Source: Polytrichum commune (Eukaryota > Streptophyta > Polytrichopsida > Polytrichales > Polytrichaceae). From it: 64,000 bases of DNA. The notes below the pieces were generated by a model. That model did no database searches and was not told the DNA's origin. It saw only the letters and a list, made by a program, of their open reading frames with translations. The stretch is taken from the NCBI GenBank assembly GCA_950295325.1, contig OX485803.1, positions 3,162,001 through 3,226,000 on the forward strand, written 5' to 3'. Shown here piece by piece: positions 23,681 to 35,870 of this stretch. A program made the position numbers and the translations under genes. The first letter of the stretch is position 1. Every line of letters starts with the position of its first letter.

Positions 23681-25850
23681 CCGAAAACTTAATTTTAAAA
23701 ATTATATTCATTTATTTTCTAGCATATATTTTCACTTATACGTTTGATTGGGCTCATAATTTTTGGTTTTTAAAATTTTTTTGGGGGAATATTTTTTGCA
23801 CAAACCAATTATGATGCTACAATAAGGTAAATTGATATGTGCAATTTGCTTGCCTCTCTACCCATGCAAATTACCTTGAGTCAAAATCAGATAACAAAAC
23901 TTATAACTTTTCTTAATCATCCCTATATAAACCACATTAAAATACTTATTATTGTATTTTCTTACTATGGAAATAAATAACTAAATAGTGTGGAATATCA
24001 ATATATTGTTGTGGGGTAACCTAATTGCACATAGCAATGTAGATGGATCCCAAATACTTACTTTCCTGACTAACCCACTTCTCTTAGGATATGAAACACA
24101 CAATTAGTATACATTGAGGCCGGATTGAACAATTGGAGATATCACAGACATAGTGTCATACAATCATTTCTTTTGGTCGCTTGTTGTTTCATAGTTTGGA
24201 CCTTGCCGTCCTGGCATAACATCAATAACTAGTGAAATATTCGGGGTCACTAAGCAGGTAGATGATGGTATCTAAAGAAAGTCGATGTAATTAGAATAAA
24301 TGTGTATTTATTGCAGCTTGTCAAAAACTTCACAGTACACAACTTGAGTGCTCCCCATAAAAAGGAGAACTATGCTCACTCGATACATGGTCCCATAGGA
24401 CGCAACCAAGGAGTTGAGTAATGTTGCGGGTCTGTGCATATGAATTAGTATCCTAGACCACTCTGTACCACCCTACGCTAGCACCCATGAATTTGAATCA
24501 ATGTTCTTGCAAAAAGAAATACATAGTTAAAAATATTTTAAATATAAGAATGCCTTGGAAGTTTTTCGCCATCATTTTTCCTCTCTTCCCTAAACTAGCC
24601 TAGACCCTAACCTAGCCGGATCCACCTGACCCTCGTCCATTAAGATAATCTAAATTGGCTAAACCCACCTTAAACTAGTTTAACCTTGAACCCCTAAGCC
24701 CTACCATTGAAGCAAACTCAACTCCCAATGCTAGCATTGCCGCACAAATCGCATGCATGCTTGTTGCGTTTTGCTAGATGAGTCCACAAATTGTTATTCC
24801 AAATACAACTTAAGCTACCATTGTAACGGGTGCTAAGGTGGCAATTTATGTCAACTATTACAGGTGAAGGTTGTTAGGTGGCCGTTCCAGCCATGTCACT
24901 TGTAACGATAGGTCATTCCATGGCATTCGGATACATGCATGTCATCGTGGCTCCACGCATGGGGTCCCCTTCCATCATTCATCATGGGGGTCATTGTAGC
25001 ATTTCGAATTGTGCCGCCAATTTTTTTGAGCTTCGATCTTCACAAAGGGTTACATCCAATGCTCTTCTCCAATGGATCTCTCGTGGTTTTGTGCTATGTA
25101 GAATGACGACCCAACAATGAAAGATTGGTGCACCTTGCACGTGATGGTGGTAGGAATCTTGCTTTGTTGAGCTCTACATAGCTTTGTATGTGTGAAATTA
25201 AAAGATAGAACAACTAATTGGCTCACACGACAAGGGTTGCATATGCGTTTCCCGAAATGGTATTGTTGGGACATTGTGTAGAAGTGAAGGACAAAGCAAC
25301 AACTACATATGAAAGTATTTACCAAACCTTGCACAAACCATAATTGCAAAACCTAAAATTCCAATTAACATCCTCTCGAGACACTTTCACGCACACAAAT
25401 TTGAACTGGAAGTTTGAGAATTGCTTGAAGGGCAGGGGGACAAATGCAAGGGTTGAATACACAAAAGGTGTCCCATATATTCAAATGGGTAAAAGTGTAA
25501 GATTTTGTGGTTGGGAAAGAATGATGTATTTGAGGCCCTTTGTAGATTCATATGCCAAGGGACTCCACCAACATTCAAGAGAGATTGTTGTTCCTACAAA
25601 CATCTATTGTTTGGGTTACAAACGCTAAACCCCATTGCTCACACACATACATCGGCGGGGCCCAACCTCTCCATCATTAGTATGTTAATGAATATCAACC
25701 CCCACATAACTTATTTCTTTGTAAGTTCTACATGGAACCTCGAAATGCGAACATTCCAAAACCCCAACAACAGTATTTCTACAATGGATAAATATCCGAA
25801 CAGCCGACTACCGTAAAAAGGTGCCCATTAGAATACAAAACAGAGATACC
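23681..25850. other. intergenic, AT-rich, fragments of dispersed repeats only
   Basis: A partial R1 fragment lies at about 24045-24115 ('cccacttctcttaggatatg'). No coding region, RNA gene or clear element was recognised in the rest. Confidence 0.5.
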
Positions 25851-26773
25851 ACGTGTCCCACTGTGATTTGAAGGAGAGGGCAATGGAGCCTACCTTGCCC
25901 TGCCTGGGCTGCGAGCTAAAACCCTAAACCCCAGCGATCGCATCGCAGGCAGACAGACAGCGGCGGGACCCAACCCACCCCACCCCACTCCCTTCATTGC
26001 TGCAGCAGCAGCAGCAGGCTCGATTGCACGATTCCGAAAACATATACCCTCCCAGGATGACAACGCGAGCCTTTCACAGGACACCCACAGCTGAATCACG
26101 CCGTCTTTTCGGCCCTCACTCATCCGCAGCGAACTTTGTAGGGTTTGGAGGGGGATCAAGTGGGCACTCCTGTGTTAGCAGCAGCAGCTCGGTACACAAC
26201 AGCTTAGTTTGGGGGGAACGGACTGCAGAGGGGAATTCGAGGAGGGGCTTGGCACACGGAATCAGAGCTCTGGGCGCCTGAAGCAGGGGTTAAGGAGGAC
26301 ATTCTCCTCTAGAGCTGAGCTAAGTTAGGTTAGGTTGAGGAGGAGCAAACGAGGTGAGAAGTTAGCCTGACCAGACGACAGGCTCAACAGAGGTGCCTTA
26401 AAATCAGGGGTGTCCCAGACTTAGGGTTTGTAGTCAGCAAGGGTGAGGTCAGACATTCCTGAGCGAGTTAGTGCGGTGGAAGAAAAATTTGAGAAGTTTT
26501 GGGGTGATTGAGGGTCTTGTGGAGCCGGAGAGCTTTGGTTCCGTTTGGTTAGTCGTGTCTAATTTGGCGAGGTTTGGAGGCCTCAAGAGGTAGGTGGGCA
26601 GTGAAACCCTAATTTGTGAGGAGATCGGAGTGCACTGTACTTTGGCGAAGTTTTTATAGAAAAAACGCATTGCTCTGCCTTTTATTTTTATGTGCAAAGA
26701 GCGAGGTTTTGGCATCGGAACGGACAGGTTGCGAGGAGGAGGGAGAAGAGGAGCGGACAAGGGTAGGAAGTTT
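25851..26773 (+). promoter_or_regulatory. promoter and 5' leader region of PRMT5
   Basis: GC content rises sharply from about 25860. The region contains a (CAG)n-like run (25999-26016) and a 'gagctaagttaggttaggtt' stretch (about 26317-26337). No stop codon separates an upstream ATG at 26690 from the PRMT5 start at 26807, so a 39-aa N-terminal extension is possible. Relatives start at the position equivalent to 26807. Confidence 0.4.
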
Positions 26774-26793
26774 GGAGAGAGAGAGAGAGAGAG
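26774..26793 (+). promoter_or_regulatory. (GA)n tract just before the PRMT5 start codon
   Basis: About nine GA units end 14 bases upstream of the chosen ATG at 26807. GA tracts in plant 5' leaders are known binding sites for BPC/GAGA-type factors. A role here is inferred only from position. Confidence 0.5.
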
Positions 26794-26806
26794 TGAGGCT
26801 GTGGAG

Positions 26807-28792
26807 ATGCCGCTGGCGCAGAGGGCAGGAGACAACAGTGAGGCTCGCTACTGTGGAGCAGAGGTAGGGTGGAGCGATGACATTCAGAATGCGCTAGCGT
26901 TTGCGTTGGGGGGCGCCTTCGACTTCATCGTGGCACCCCTCACGGATCCCGAGTACAGGCCGAGCCGGGGGAAGGAAGGGCTTCCTCCGCCGTTCGCTGG
27001 GTCGGATTTGGTGCTCAGCCCGTCGCAATGGAGCAGCCACGTGGTGGGCAAAATGAGCGCGTGGATCGATTTGGACTCGCCCGAGGAGCTCGTGCGGCGA
27101 GACAGCGAGGTGACGATGAAGCAGGAGCTCAGCTGGGCGACGCATCTGTCACTGCAAGCGTGCATGTTGCCGACACCGCGGCCGCTCGAGTGCGCGAATT
27201 ACGCACGCTGCGTGAACCAGCTGCTGCAAGGGCTTAGCAACCTGCAGTTGTGGCTGCGCATTCCACTGGTCTCCCCAGAATTGCAAGCTGCGGAGCGCAT
27301 CAGCACGGATGAGGAGGATGCCGTCTTCCTCAAGAGGGACCCGGTGACGGGGCGCCCGCTGAACGATTCCTGGGAATGGTGGAACATGTTTCGCACACTT
27401 TGCGAGCACCACAGCCAACTCTCGGTCGCTTTGGACATTACAAGCTCCCTGCCTTCCCCAAGCTCCTTGAAACGGTGGACTGGCGAGCCTTTGAGAGCTG
27501 CCATCATTCACACGAGTGCTTTCTTGACGAATAAACGAGGATTCCCTTGTCTTTCCAAAAGACATCAAAATTTCATCACCACTCTCTTTAGCCACTCTGT
27601 ACAAATTATCGTTTCCGGAGAATCCATGCACCATGTGGATGGTTTGGACCCTACAACAGCTAGCAGCGAAAGCAGCGCCAATGGCTCCGAAGATGGTGTC
27701 TTCCCTAAACATCCACTCCGGCCTTATTTGGAGTATATTGCTTATTTGTATCGTCGCATGGACCCGCCCACGGAGCAAGAGCGGTTTGAAATTGGCTATC
27801 GTGATTTCTTACAGGCACCTCTTCAGCCTCTCATGGACAATTTGGAGGCACAAACCTACGAAACGTTTGAGAAGGACTCCACCAAGTATAGTCAATATCA
27901 GAAGGCAGTTTATGCAGCTCTCATGGATCGTGTGCCCGACGCAAGCACAACGGTAGTGCTCATGGTCGTGGGCGCAGGACGTGGTCCATTAGTAAGGGCT
28001 TCCTTACAGGCTGCTGAGCAGGCAGGCTGTCGTTTGAGAGTGTATGCAGTTGAGAAGAATCCAAATGCGGTCGTAACTTTGCACAGCTTGATTAAACTGG
28101 AGGGTTGGGAAGATTTAGTAACTGTTGTATCTTGTGACATGCGGGAGTGGAATGCTCCAGAGCAAGCTGACATCCTCGTAAGTGAGCTTCTAGGGTCATT
28201 TGGAGATAATGAACTTTCTCCCGAATGCTTAGACGGTGCACAGCGATTCTTGAAACAAGATGGCATCTCTATCCCATCATCCTACACTAGTTACATTGGC
28301 CCCATCACGGCCTCTAAGTTGCACAATGATGTGAAATCATACAATGACTTGGCACACTTTGAGACGGCGTATGTGGTGAAGCTACACAGCGTGTCCAGGT
28401 TGGCACCCCCTCAAGAAGTGTTTACATTTGAACATCCTAAGTTTACAGGTGGCAAGGTGGATAACCGGCGGTATAAAAAATTGTTGTTCAATCTGCCTGA
28501 AGATACAGGGAGCGCCATGGTGCATGGGTTTGGGGGCTATTTTGATGCCGTGCTTTATAAGGATGTACACCTTGGGATTGAGCCAGCCACTGCCACTCCC
28601 AACATGTTTAGTTGGTTTGCCATCTTTTTCCCCCTTCGAAGGCCTGTCTATGTACCTGCAGGCTCTGCATTAGAACTCCATTTTTGGCGGTGTGTAGGGC
28701 CTAGCAAGGTCTGGTATGAATGGGCAGTAACTGCACCAGATGTGTCGCCTGTGCACAATGCCAACGGTCGCTCATATTGGGTGGGCCTGTAA
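26807..28792 (+). CDS. PRMT5: type II protein arginine N-methyltransferase PRMT5, single exon
   Basis: PRMT5 transfers methyl groups from S-adenosylmethionine to arginines of histones and spliceosomal Sm proteins, forming symmetric dimethylarginine; plant homologues affect splicing, the clock and flowering. The 661-aa protein is colinear with Arabidopsis PRMT5 (about 642 aa) from MPLxxR to the shared end NGRSYWVGL. Order: TIM-barrel N-terminus (about 25-320), dimer/substrate block [20 protein letters not shown] (338-357; the type II Phe is 354), SAM motif [13 protein letters not shown] (387-399), [11 protein letters not shown] (412-422), double-E loop [18 protein letters not shown] (459-476; Glu460, Glu469), then the C-terminal beta-barrel. 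Start chosen from family alignment; an in-frame ATG 39 codons upstream exists. The frame is intact without introns, whereas flowering-plant PRMT5 genes have many. A low-conservation insert spans about 160-185. Confidence 0.97.
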   Translation: MPLAQRAGDNSEARYCGAEVGWSDDIQNALAFALGGAFDFIVAPLTDPEYRPSRGKEGLPPPFAGSDLVLSPSQWSSHVVGKMSAWIDLDSPEELVRRDSEVTMKQELSWATHLSLQACMLPTPRPLECANYARCVNQLLQGLSNLQLWLRIPLVSPELQAAERISTDEEDAVFLKRDPVTGRPLNDSWEWWNMFRTLCEHHSQLSVALDITSSLPSPSSLKRWTGEPLRAAIIHTSAFLTNKRGFPCLSKRHQNFITTLFSHSVQIIVSGESMHHVDGLDPTTASSESSANGSEDGVFPKHPLRPYLEYIAYLYRRMDPPTEQERFEIGYRDFLQAPLQPLMDNLEAQTYETFEKDSTKYSQYQKAVYAALMDRVPDASTTVVLMVVGAGRGPLVRASLQAAEQAGCRLRVYAVEKNPNAVVTLHSLIKLEGWEDLVTVVSCDMREWNAPEQADILVSELLGSFGDNELSPECLDGAQRFLKQDGISIPSSYTSYIGPITASKLHNDVKSYNDLAHFETAYVVKLHSVSRLAPPQEVFTFEHPKFTGGKVDNRRYKKLLFNLPEDTGSAMVHGFGGYFDAVLYKDVHLGIEPATATPNMFSWFAIFFPLRRPVYVPAGSALELHFWRCVGPSKVWYEWAVTAPDVSPVHNANGRSYWVGL

Positions 28793-29744
28793 GACAATAT
28801 ATACATCCTCACTGACGCTTCAGTCAAGTCTAAGGTCTGCTGATGATTTTGCAGTGGTAATTTGTGTGTGCAGTATATTTGACTTTTTATGATGTCATTG
28901 AAGTTTCTTGGTGTATTTCTATGCATCGATGATATGAGAGATTTTTCTGTGCACAAATCTCACCTGTGTATGATTAGTAGTGGCAAACTTGACCATCGTG
29001 TGGTACGGTTGGTGCAGGACACTAGCTCTAAGAAATTAAGAAACCAGGTGGTCTAGCCAGTTATTGGGGTATGTGATTGAACCTCTTGTCTCTGCACAGC
29101 CATGTGTGCTGAACAATAGTTTAAGGTAAGAATATCTTAGATCTGAATTAGTATTTATGGAAAGGTGAATTCATTTGTATGATCAGAGTTCTGAAACTTT
29201 TCTCTTATTCTATTTGGACCTTGTGCTATGTTGAGAGAATGATTGTTGAACTTGACTTTCAAATCTGAATTGCAATAAGGTTGTGTTATCACTAGTAGAG
29301 AAGGTCGTTCATTTGACTCAAATCCTCATAGAAATGTTAAGTGATCTTGTCAACTTGACGCTTTTATTGTGTACATTCAACATTTATTTGTGGTATAGAG
29401 TGTTGAGTGAGCATAATTTGCAATATTGCAAAGAGTGCACGTTCACTCAACTTTTCTTTGTGAAAGAAAGTCTTGAATGTGCACCCACACTCTACTTGTG
29501 ACTTTGACACGTACAATGGGATCTTGCTCTTTTTATCTTCGATGTGTTTTTTTTTTAATGTTATCTGTCCTGCAGTGAAGAAAGTCTCTTTTTTAACTGG
29601 AGAAGGCTCATCCCTCCCTTGTGCATCTTTTTGGATGGGAAGATATCCACACTGTCCAGTAATGTAAGCCTCATCTGTAGAGGAATGTTTTCCTGCTGGG
29701 ATTGGCATTGTTGTCCCAGACCAGTCATGTTTGAAATTTCTGGT
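28793..29744 (+). other. PRMT5 3' flank
   Basis: The first few hundred bases are presumably 3' UTR. No poly(A) run or target-site duplication typical of a fresh retrocopy is visible directly after the stop. A T11 run lies at about 29547-29557. No other gene is seen. Confidence 0.4.
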
Positions 29745-29950
29745 CTTACAAGGTAGAAGGGTTAGCATTTAACCATTGGGACCTGACTAGCCCACTTCTC
29801 CTAGCATGTGAAACACACGATTAGGAAGAGATGGTTAGCAAATCCAAATGAAGGCCGTAGTCACTTTCCTCATGATTTGTGGAGCTTATATGAAATGAGT
29901 ATCTTTTTCATTATTGAAGTGTGGATTCCTGTACTCATTAACCCCTAAAT
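29745..29950 (+). repeat. R1 dispersed repeat, 5' half
   Basis: It shows 'agcccacttctcctag', 'gaaacacacgattag', 'tagcaaatccaaatgaaggc', 'gtcactttcctcatgatt' and 'tcattattgaagtgtggatt', matching the first half of the 12.6-kb copy. Confidence 0.65.
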
Positions 29951-30559
29951 TGCTTTAGTGTTCACATTCCATTTTCAGGCAGGTCTAGCACCAGTGCTTG
30001 AATTTTCAGTCCTGTAGCGAAATGAACAATTCCAACCATACGGATGTGAACTGTATATGAGTATTTGGAGTCAAGTGGTCTACATCTGCAAGGTTAGATT
30101 GACATGTGAATAGGGCTCCATTATGGGAGCAACTCTAAAATATGAAATTTTTGGTTTTGATGCCCACTTGGGTCAGGGCAGAATTTTTTGTAGGTTGGGA
30201 ATTTGGCTATAGTATATTATATAGTATGGTTGTCAAGTGAGATGCTTGAAAAAATTGGGTTTTTGTGATGATATCCATATCAATTATGTCACCCTCAAAG
30301 TTGAAGGGCCAAATCAGGACATTCTTGGAGATTCACCTTTTAACAGAGGTCTTTGACCTGTACATTCAAAGTTTGCCAAATTTGTTCTATGGAATCATGG
30401 ACGGCTGTGATCTTGTCTAGTGGGAAAAACCCTCACCCAATTTGGACATGCTAGCTGAAATATATGAGTTGCAAACTAGAAAGGTCACATGTGGTTATAT
30501 TTGCACTGGACACACAGTGGGTACCACCTCCCCAAAACAAGTATAGGCCACCCTTGATG

Positions 30560-31530
30560 TTTGTTAATAATTATGTGGTGTTAGCACTTTTAACACTTAT
30601 TGGGGGTAGCATTGACAATTTGTTGAACTTACATGAATAACACTCACGTGACATTGGTAGTAAAAATGTATATAAATAAAGGTTGAAAATGCATAAGATA
30701 TAAATGCCATCATACATCTAAGCGAAATGGAAGAACGAATCTATAGTGGTTTATTGAGATTCTTGTGCATGCCAAGATCTTGTATCTTTTTGAAATATTT
30801 GAATGCTCTAGATGAAAGATGTAACATCTTTGTTCCAAAAAATTTATTTCAAGGTCAATAATGCACCTTCATCATCCTTGAATCCTACTCTATCTACCAT
30901 CACATCACTAATTTGCACATTGTCAACTTCTTCAATGGGTTCATTGTCATTTGCATCCACACCTCTGTCAAGCATACCTATAATTTCCTCCTCAGCAAGT
31001 GTGTAGAGATTGTTTAGATCAGATTCCAAATCATAATTGGTGAACTCATGTGTGTTCATAGTAGGCCCACTTTCACTCTCTTTAGATACCAATGCCATTT
31101 GTTCAAGTAAGGTAGTAATTTCTTCCAACTATTTCTTCTATATTGCTTCTTGAGTGTCTCTATCTCTCATGATTGGCTCCTTTTGCTTCCATATTGTCAA
31201 AAAATCTCAAAACAATACATGATTTTTGATGTAGTATCTTTGAGCAAATTGGGCTCTGAGCAATTTTTTAAACCTACTATACATCTAAAAGTGATTGTAT
31301 GCATGTAATAGTAATTTCATCCAAGTTATAAAATTTTGTAGCCTCACTTTCATCCAAGTTAACACTTATTGAGGTGAATTCATTAAAGAGGGGAGCGTGT
31401 TTTTTTCTAGTTTTTTTGAACGGTCAACAATTGACACTTACTAGTGTATTTTAGGGAGGGCAATTTTCCTTAACACATATGCAATTTTAACACTTATTGG
31501 GGTAGCACTTATCAAGGATGGACTGTAATT
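30560..31530 (-). mobile_element. Tigger/pogo-like DNA transposon remnant
   Basis: The left part has 'ttttaacacttattggggg' (about 30587) and the right part 'ttttaacacttattggggta' (about 31485), both reading in the same direction, with 'attgaggtgaattcattaaa' near 31370. The enclosed minus-strand frame (30844-31128) resembles the acidic C-terminal tail of pogo/Tigger (CENP-B-like) transposases. The DDE core is missing. Both the class and the ends are tentative. Confidence 0.35.
30844..31128 (-). pseudogene. acidic 94-aa transposase-tail-like fragment
   Basis: The conceptual product starts MEEITTLLEQMALVS and is rich in Asp/Glu, with LAEEEIIGMLDRG and NEPIEEVDNVQISDVMV. This pattern is common at the C-terminus of plant Tigger/pogo transposases. 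Degraded coding appears to continue upstream (about 31130-31190, KQKEPIMRDRDTQEAI). It is probably a decayed transposase end, but a motif search would be needed to be sure. Confidence 0.35.
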
Positions 31531-31619
31531 CCAAACCCTCAAAAAATCCTATATGCTTGGAGTATGGCTTTTAAATATATTATTTTGACCCACATGATAG
31601 TGGGCAACACCCTAGACTA

Positions 31620-31992
31620 CAGTAAATATGATATTTATTGTCACCAATTCTAGTTGTCTTGCTCAATACTCATTTTAAACCACAGTGTAGTGTCACCAAC
31701 ACTAAATCTTAACCCAAAATTATTTGTCATTCCTTGTAGTGTTTTTGGATGATTATAGATTTACAATGTTGTAAATATAGTCACTTACCAAGTGATTTTT
31801 CATCCAAATTTCAATTATCCATGACAATATTTCATCACAAGTTGTTGACAAGTGAAGGTGGGATTCTTGACCAATGGATGAACTCATACACTATCCATGA
31901 CAATATTTGTCCACTTATTCATAAGAAGTATCATCCGAAAAGTTACCATAGTGACATAAAATACCATATGACACTCAATATCATATTTAGTG
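31620..31992. mobile_element. 373-bp MITE, relative of the 11.7-kb element
   Basis: It is flanked by TA (31618-31619, 31993-31994). It starts CAGTAAATATGATATTTAT and ends ATCATATTTAGTG. From about 31690 it aligns with 11733-12045 ('gtcaccaacactaaat', 'ttgtcattccttgta', 'ccaagtgatttttcatcca', 'gacaatatttcatcacaag', 'aaaagttaccatagtgaca'). About 55 bp of extra sequence near the left end accounts for the greater length. Confidence 0.75.
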
Positions 31993-32094
31993 TAGTACAC
32001 ACCTTCCATCTACGTAGATTGTCACCTAGTAGGTTGCAAACCCATGAGAATATTAGGTGGCGACTTAATTTGGGTTGCATGAGCACTTTAGGGT

Positions 32095-32265
32095 TAAATG
32101 CTCATATATTTCCCCAATCATGTTGATTATTGAACTTAAATGCTTATCATATTTGAGTCCATAATCCAATCTTCTTAAAAAAAAACATGTCTTATTGGAG
32201 ACACCTAACCACACACCACTTATCTAGAAGAGTCCAATTTAGATAAGTAACCGAATTAGGCTCAA
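32095..32265 (+). repeat. R1 dispersed repeat, 3' half
   Basis: It shows 'ccaatcatgttgattattga', 'catatttgagtccataatcc', 'cacctaaccacacaccactt' and 'taagtaaccgaattaggc'. Confidence 0.6.
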
Positions 32266-33640
32266 TTCCCTTTGCACTTCCCATAAATGTGGGAGAAAGT
32301 ATTGTTTGCATAATGTTTTTATCAAACACTGCGCATTTTGTGACTTTTACATATTAAACCGTAATAGAGTACTGAATGTCGGTGTTCTGGTAATCTACGG
32401 GTGATCTGTGTATGTATGTTCAACCCAAAGCAACAACATACAAAGAGTACAATGGGTTGTAGATGCCATTTATTGTTGTGATGTCTAATATTGAACCCTT
32501 GAGTACCTACACTTAATTTTCGTTGTCATACGAATTCGTGTGATGTGAACCCAAAGTAGGCTTGTGTGGTTGTGTCAAGAGAACTCTCCATATATTGATT
32601 GCAGACTCCAAATTATTTTTTAACGTCATTGTGAAAATTAACCACATCACAAAATTGCATAACGGACTTTGATTCTTTGTAGGGTTTAACTAAAGTAGTA
32701 GCAATCAACTTATGTGTGTTTGCTTCTGGCTAAATTTATGAAACACCATACTCTTAAAGGTGTGAGAAATCCAAATTACTCATACTAATCTTCAATGATG
32801 CACACATGTGTTCAATTTCCAAGAGACCTATGTGTTACAGAGGTGAGGATTGCTTAATCTTGCACTTTGATGTGGTTTCAATTGTAATTGCAACGCACTA
32901 ACTACAATTCTTGCAATAAGAAAACTGCAAATACAACACACATGTCTGAAGAGACCATTAAGTCTTGACCATGAATGACATGTCCAATTGTACATCAACC
33001 CTTGTTTTTCAGGCGAAAAGTGCATGATTGCTCCATCCATAAGGGCTAGTGACAAGTCCTATAGGGAAACAATAAGGAGAAACAATATTTTTCGCTTAGG
33101 AGTCTAGAACCCTTGGTGTGTGCTAGCCAACAAACTCTTGCCAACCATGATGGGATCGCCTGCAGTTGACTCCCATTTGCTCCCAACCAGGGCCGTTGAT
33201 ATCACCAGCATGCGCTCTAAATTCCCCATGTTGCCAACCTTTGCACCGCTCCTTGAGTGTTCATTCGCCATAGTGGAGCTCCCTCACTCCTCTTCGTCCT
33301 CTCGCCAGCCTTGTCGCTTTTCGGGATCAATCCTGAATGATCATTGATGAGGCACCTCTCTGCGACATGTAGTGGGGTTAGTGGTTTGTGGGCATAGTGC
33401 TTGGAAGTTGGTTTAGCAATGGATTAGTGTGTGTACAATGTACATTGGAATGCAAGAAGACTGCCGATTTCAAGCGACGTGGCCACCATAACGACTCAAG
33501 TTCGCTCTCTTTCTCTTTTCCATTGATTTTGGTTGCTTTTGATGATCAATGGCAATTACCAATTTGTTCAGGATGTGGTTAGAACTTAGAACCTAGGGTT
33601 TACGGTATTGGGCAATCTTTTTTTAAGAGAAAATTATCTG
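32266..33640. other. intergenic, nothing recognised
   Basis: No repeat family or gene could be assigned. A 75-aa open frame at 33120-33347 has no known motif. Confidence 0.4.
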
Positions 33641-33654
33641 GATTTAGTCCACGG

Positions 33655-34245
33655 TCAAATTGGATTCAATGATTTCGCAAGTCGTTCCTTGCAACCTCTA
33701 TGTTTGGTAGAAGCTACTTGTCTAATTTTCTTGAAGTCTTGAAATTCAACCAGTTATATCTCAACCTCAACTTGTTCATTTGCATTTTCTAATTAGCGGT
33801 ATGTTCTCTCCGTTCATTGCCAAGGCGATCCTTGAATTGGGTAGGAGGTACTTGCTTTCGGATTCATTTGCTAGGGGTCATGGTGCAATGTATGGGAGAT
33901 TTTTGGACATAATCAATCGAGATCGTTAATACTCCTAAACTCTTGAACTTCAACTTGGTTATATTCACAACCTTAACCAGTTTATCTGCATTATGTAACT
34001 AGCGGTCAGTTCTCTCCGTTCATTGTCAGTTGTTGCGTAGCAGGTACTTGCTTTCGGATTCATTTGTCAGGGGCCATGGTGCAATGTCTGGGGAGATTTG
34101 TGGACATAATCATTCAAGACCAATAATTTTCCTGCAGTCTTAAACCTCAACAATTTATATCTCAACCTCAACCAATTCATATGCATTCTGTAATTAGCGG
34201 TCAGTTCTTTCCGGTCATTGCCAAGGCGATCCAGTTGTTGGGTGG
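33655..34245 (-). repeat. family D-related tandem array, ~195-206-bp period, three copies
   Basis: Three units share 'ttctctccgttcattg', 'ggtacttgctttcggattca', 'ggtcatggtgcaatg' and 'gacataatcaatcgagat'. Their 'aaccagttatatctcaacct' and 'tctgtaattagcggtcagtt' parts match the reverse complement of family D copies at 0.84, 3.7 and 4.1 kb. Confidence 0.7.
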
Positions 34246-35134
34246 TGGATTGCAAAAGTGTTTGTGTTGGTTTGTAGGGTGTTGGAATCTTACTGTTAAG
34301 AGGTGTGGTCGAGTGTTGTGCACTGCCCTTTCATAGCAAAGGACTATCACATTTGACACACTAAGCATCATTTCCTTGTTGGAATTTCAATTCATCTTCA
34401 TTTGCTTATCAATCACTTATGCTTAACTAACATTGTCGAATATGTTCTGGATGTGCATACAATTTTTGAGTTGCTTTGCAACCCTTATTCCCTCCTTGGA
34501 ATGTGTTGCCTTCTACCTCTTTTGGAGAGCATTGACTCATTGGTCAAGTTCTCCCAAGGTCGCAATGTATTTGTATGCAACATGGTGGCAACAATAAAAA
34601 TGTGTCAGGGGCAACTTTTTCCTTGTATTGTGACAAAACTACTTGTTATAGCTCGGATGAGTTCCTGTCTTTTAAAAATCTCCTTGATTGTTCCCATGAG
34701 GTAATTCACATGAAGTTGGTTTCTGTTCGTAATGATCACAGGCATGAGCTCTCATTTGTGGTGAATGGGCAAAGTTTATGGGCTTGCCATGGAGTTATGC
34801 TGCGGGCCATCTTTCAGTGCTTGACAGGCCAAAGTGACTTCATTTGGTGGTGCACGTTCAATCAGAATGCTCATTTGAGTTAACTCCCCTTTGTGCTTGT
34901 GCTCAGGTGAGTTAATTCTTGTGGGTAATGAAGATATGTGTGGGTGTTATTTGGTGTGTTTCTCATGTTCTCTAACCTCCACCGATTGGGTTTACACAAC
35001 GAAACTTGTGTTGCATTAGCAAATCTACAATGAAACATCTTTAAATACCAGATTGAAAATTGGACCTCTCTTGATTGGTTATTAGAAGTGCATGTTTGTT
35101 GATTTCTTAACTTGATGTATAGGTCCTCCCAATT

Positions 35135-35305
35135 GTCGTTCATTATTGAGTGTCGAGTATTTATTAATATGTAAAGACATGGTCCAATCTTTTCTAAACA
35201 TGTGTCTTGAAATTGTTTGCTCTTTGATCCTCACCAAACCACATACCAATCAAATATAGGGGTCGATTAAGAAACTGAGCCACTTAAGACCCATCTACCT
35301 TAATT
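35135..35305 (+). repeat. R1 fragment inside the hAT-like pseudogene
   Basis: It shows 'tcattattgagtgtcgag', 'agacatggtccaatctttt', 'accaatcaaatatagg' and 'cttaagacccatctacctta'. It sits in an intron-like gap of the pseudogene. Confidence 0.55.
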
Positions 35306-35499
35306 CTCCTTTGTGGTTGTGTGCAGTTTCTGCAACACAACTCATCGCAGAGCTAGACACTCACTTTCCTGAGCAGCATGTGCTAGATGCCATGGGGGTG
35401 GTCTATCTTTAATATTGGCTCCAGGAGGGTTGTGATAAGGCTTTCACAAAGCATTCAGACCTTGGACAACTAACCAACTAATTTAACTATTAGGTAACT

Positions 35500-35870
35500 A
35501 GTTGCCTTTCGTAACTATAGTTGTTCGTGATTTCACCTTCCAAAAAATGTAGTTAACTATAGTTATATCTAGTTAACTAAAAGTTATTAAAGCATTGATC
35601 CTAAGGTCTCTTAAAGAAGTTATTGTAATATATCTCAATTCATAAATGAAAGAACTTGCCGGCTGGCTCCTTACAGATTTTGGAACTCTCAAGTTGTAGT
35701 TGTTTGAAATTTTTCTAGTGAACTATAGTTGTTTTTGAATCTGGTCTTAAATTTTTCTAGTTAACTACAGTCCTTCAAATCGGTTTGAAAATTTCCTAGT
35801 TAACTATAGTTGTTCCCTAAAATGTCTTGAAAAAAATCTAGTTAACTATAGTTATCTTTGGCAGCTGTCC
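35500..35870. repeat. recurring TAGTTAACTATAGTTG motif
   Basis: At least six copies or near copies lie at about 35511, 35540, 35719, 35756, 35797 and 35838, spaced irregularly. The core TAGTTAACTA is a perfect palindrome. The motif cluster lies within the hAT-like pseudogene region. Confidence 0.7.
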
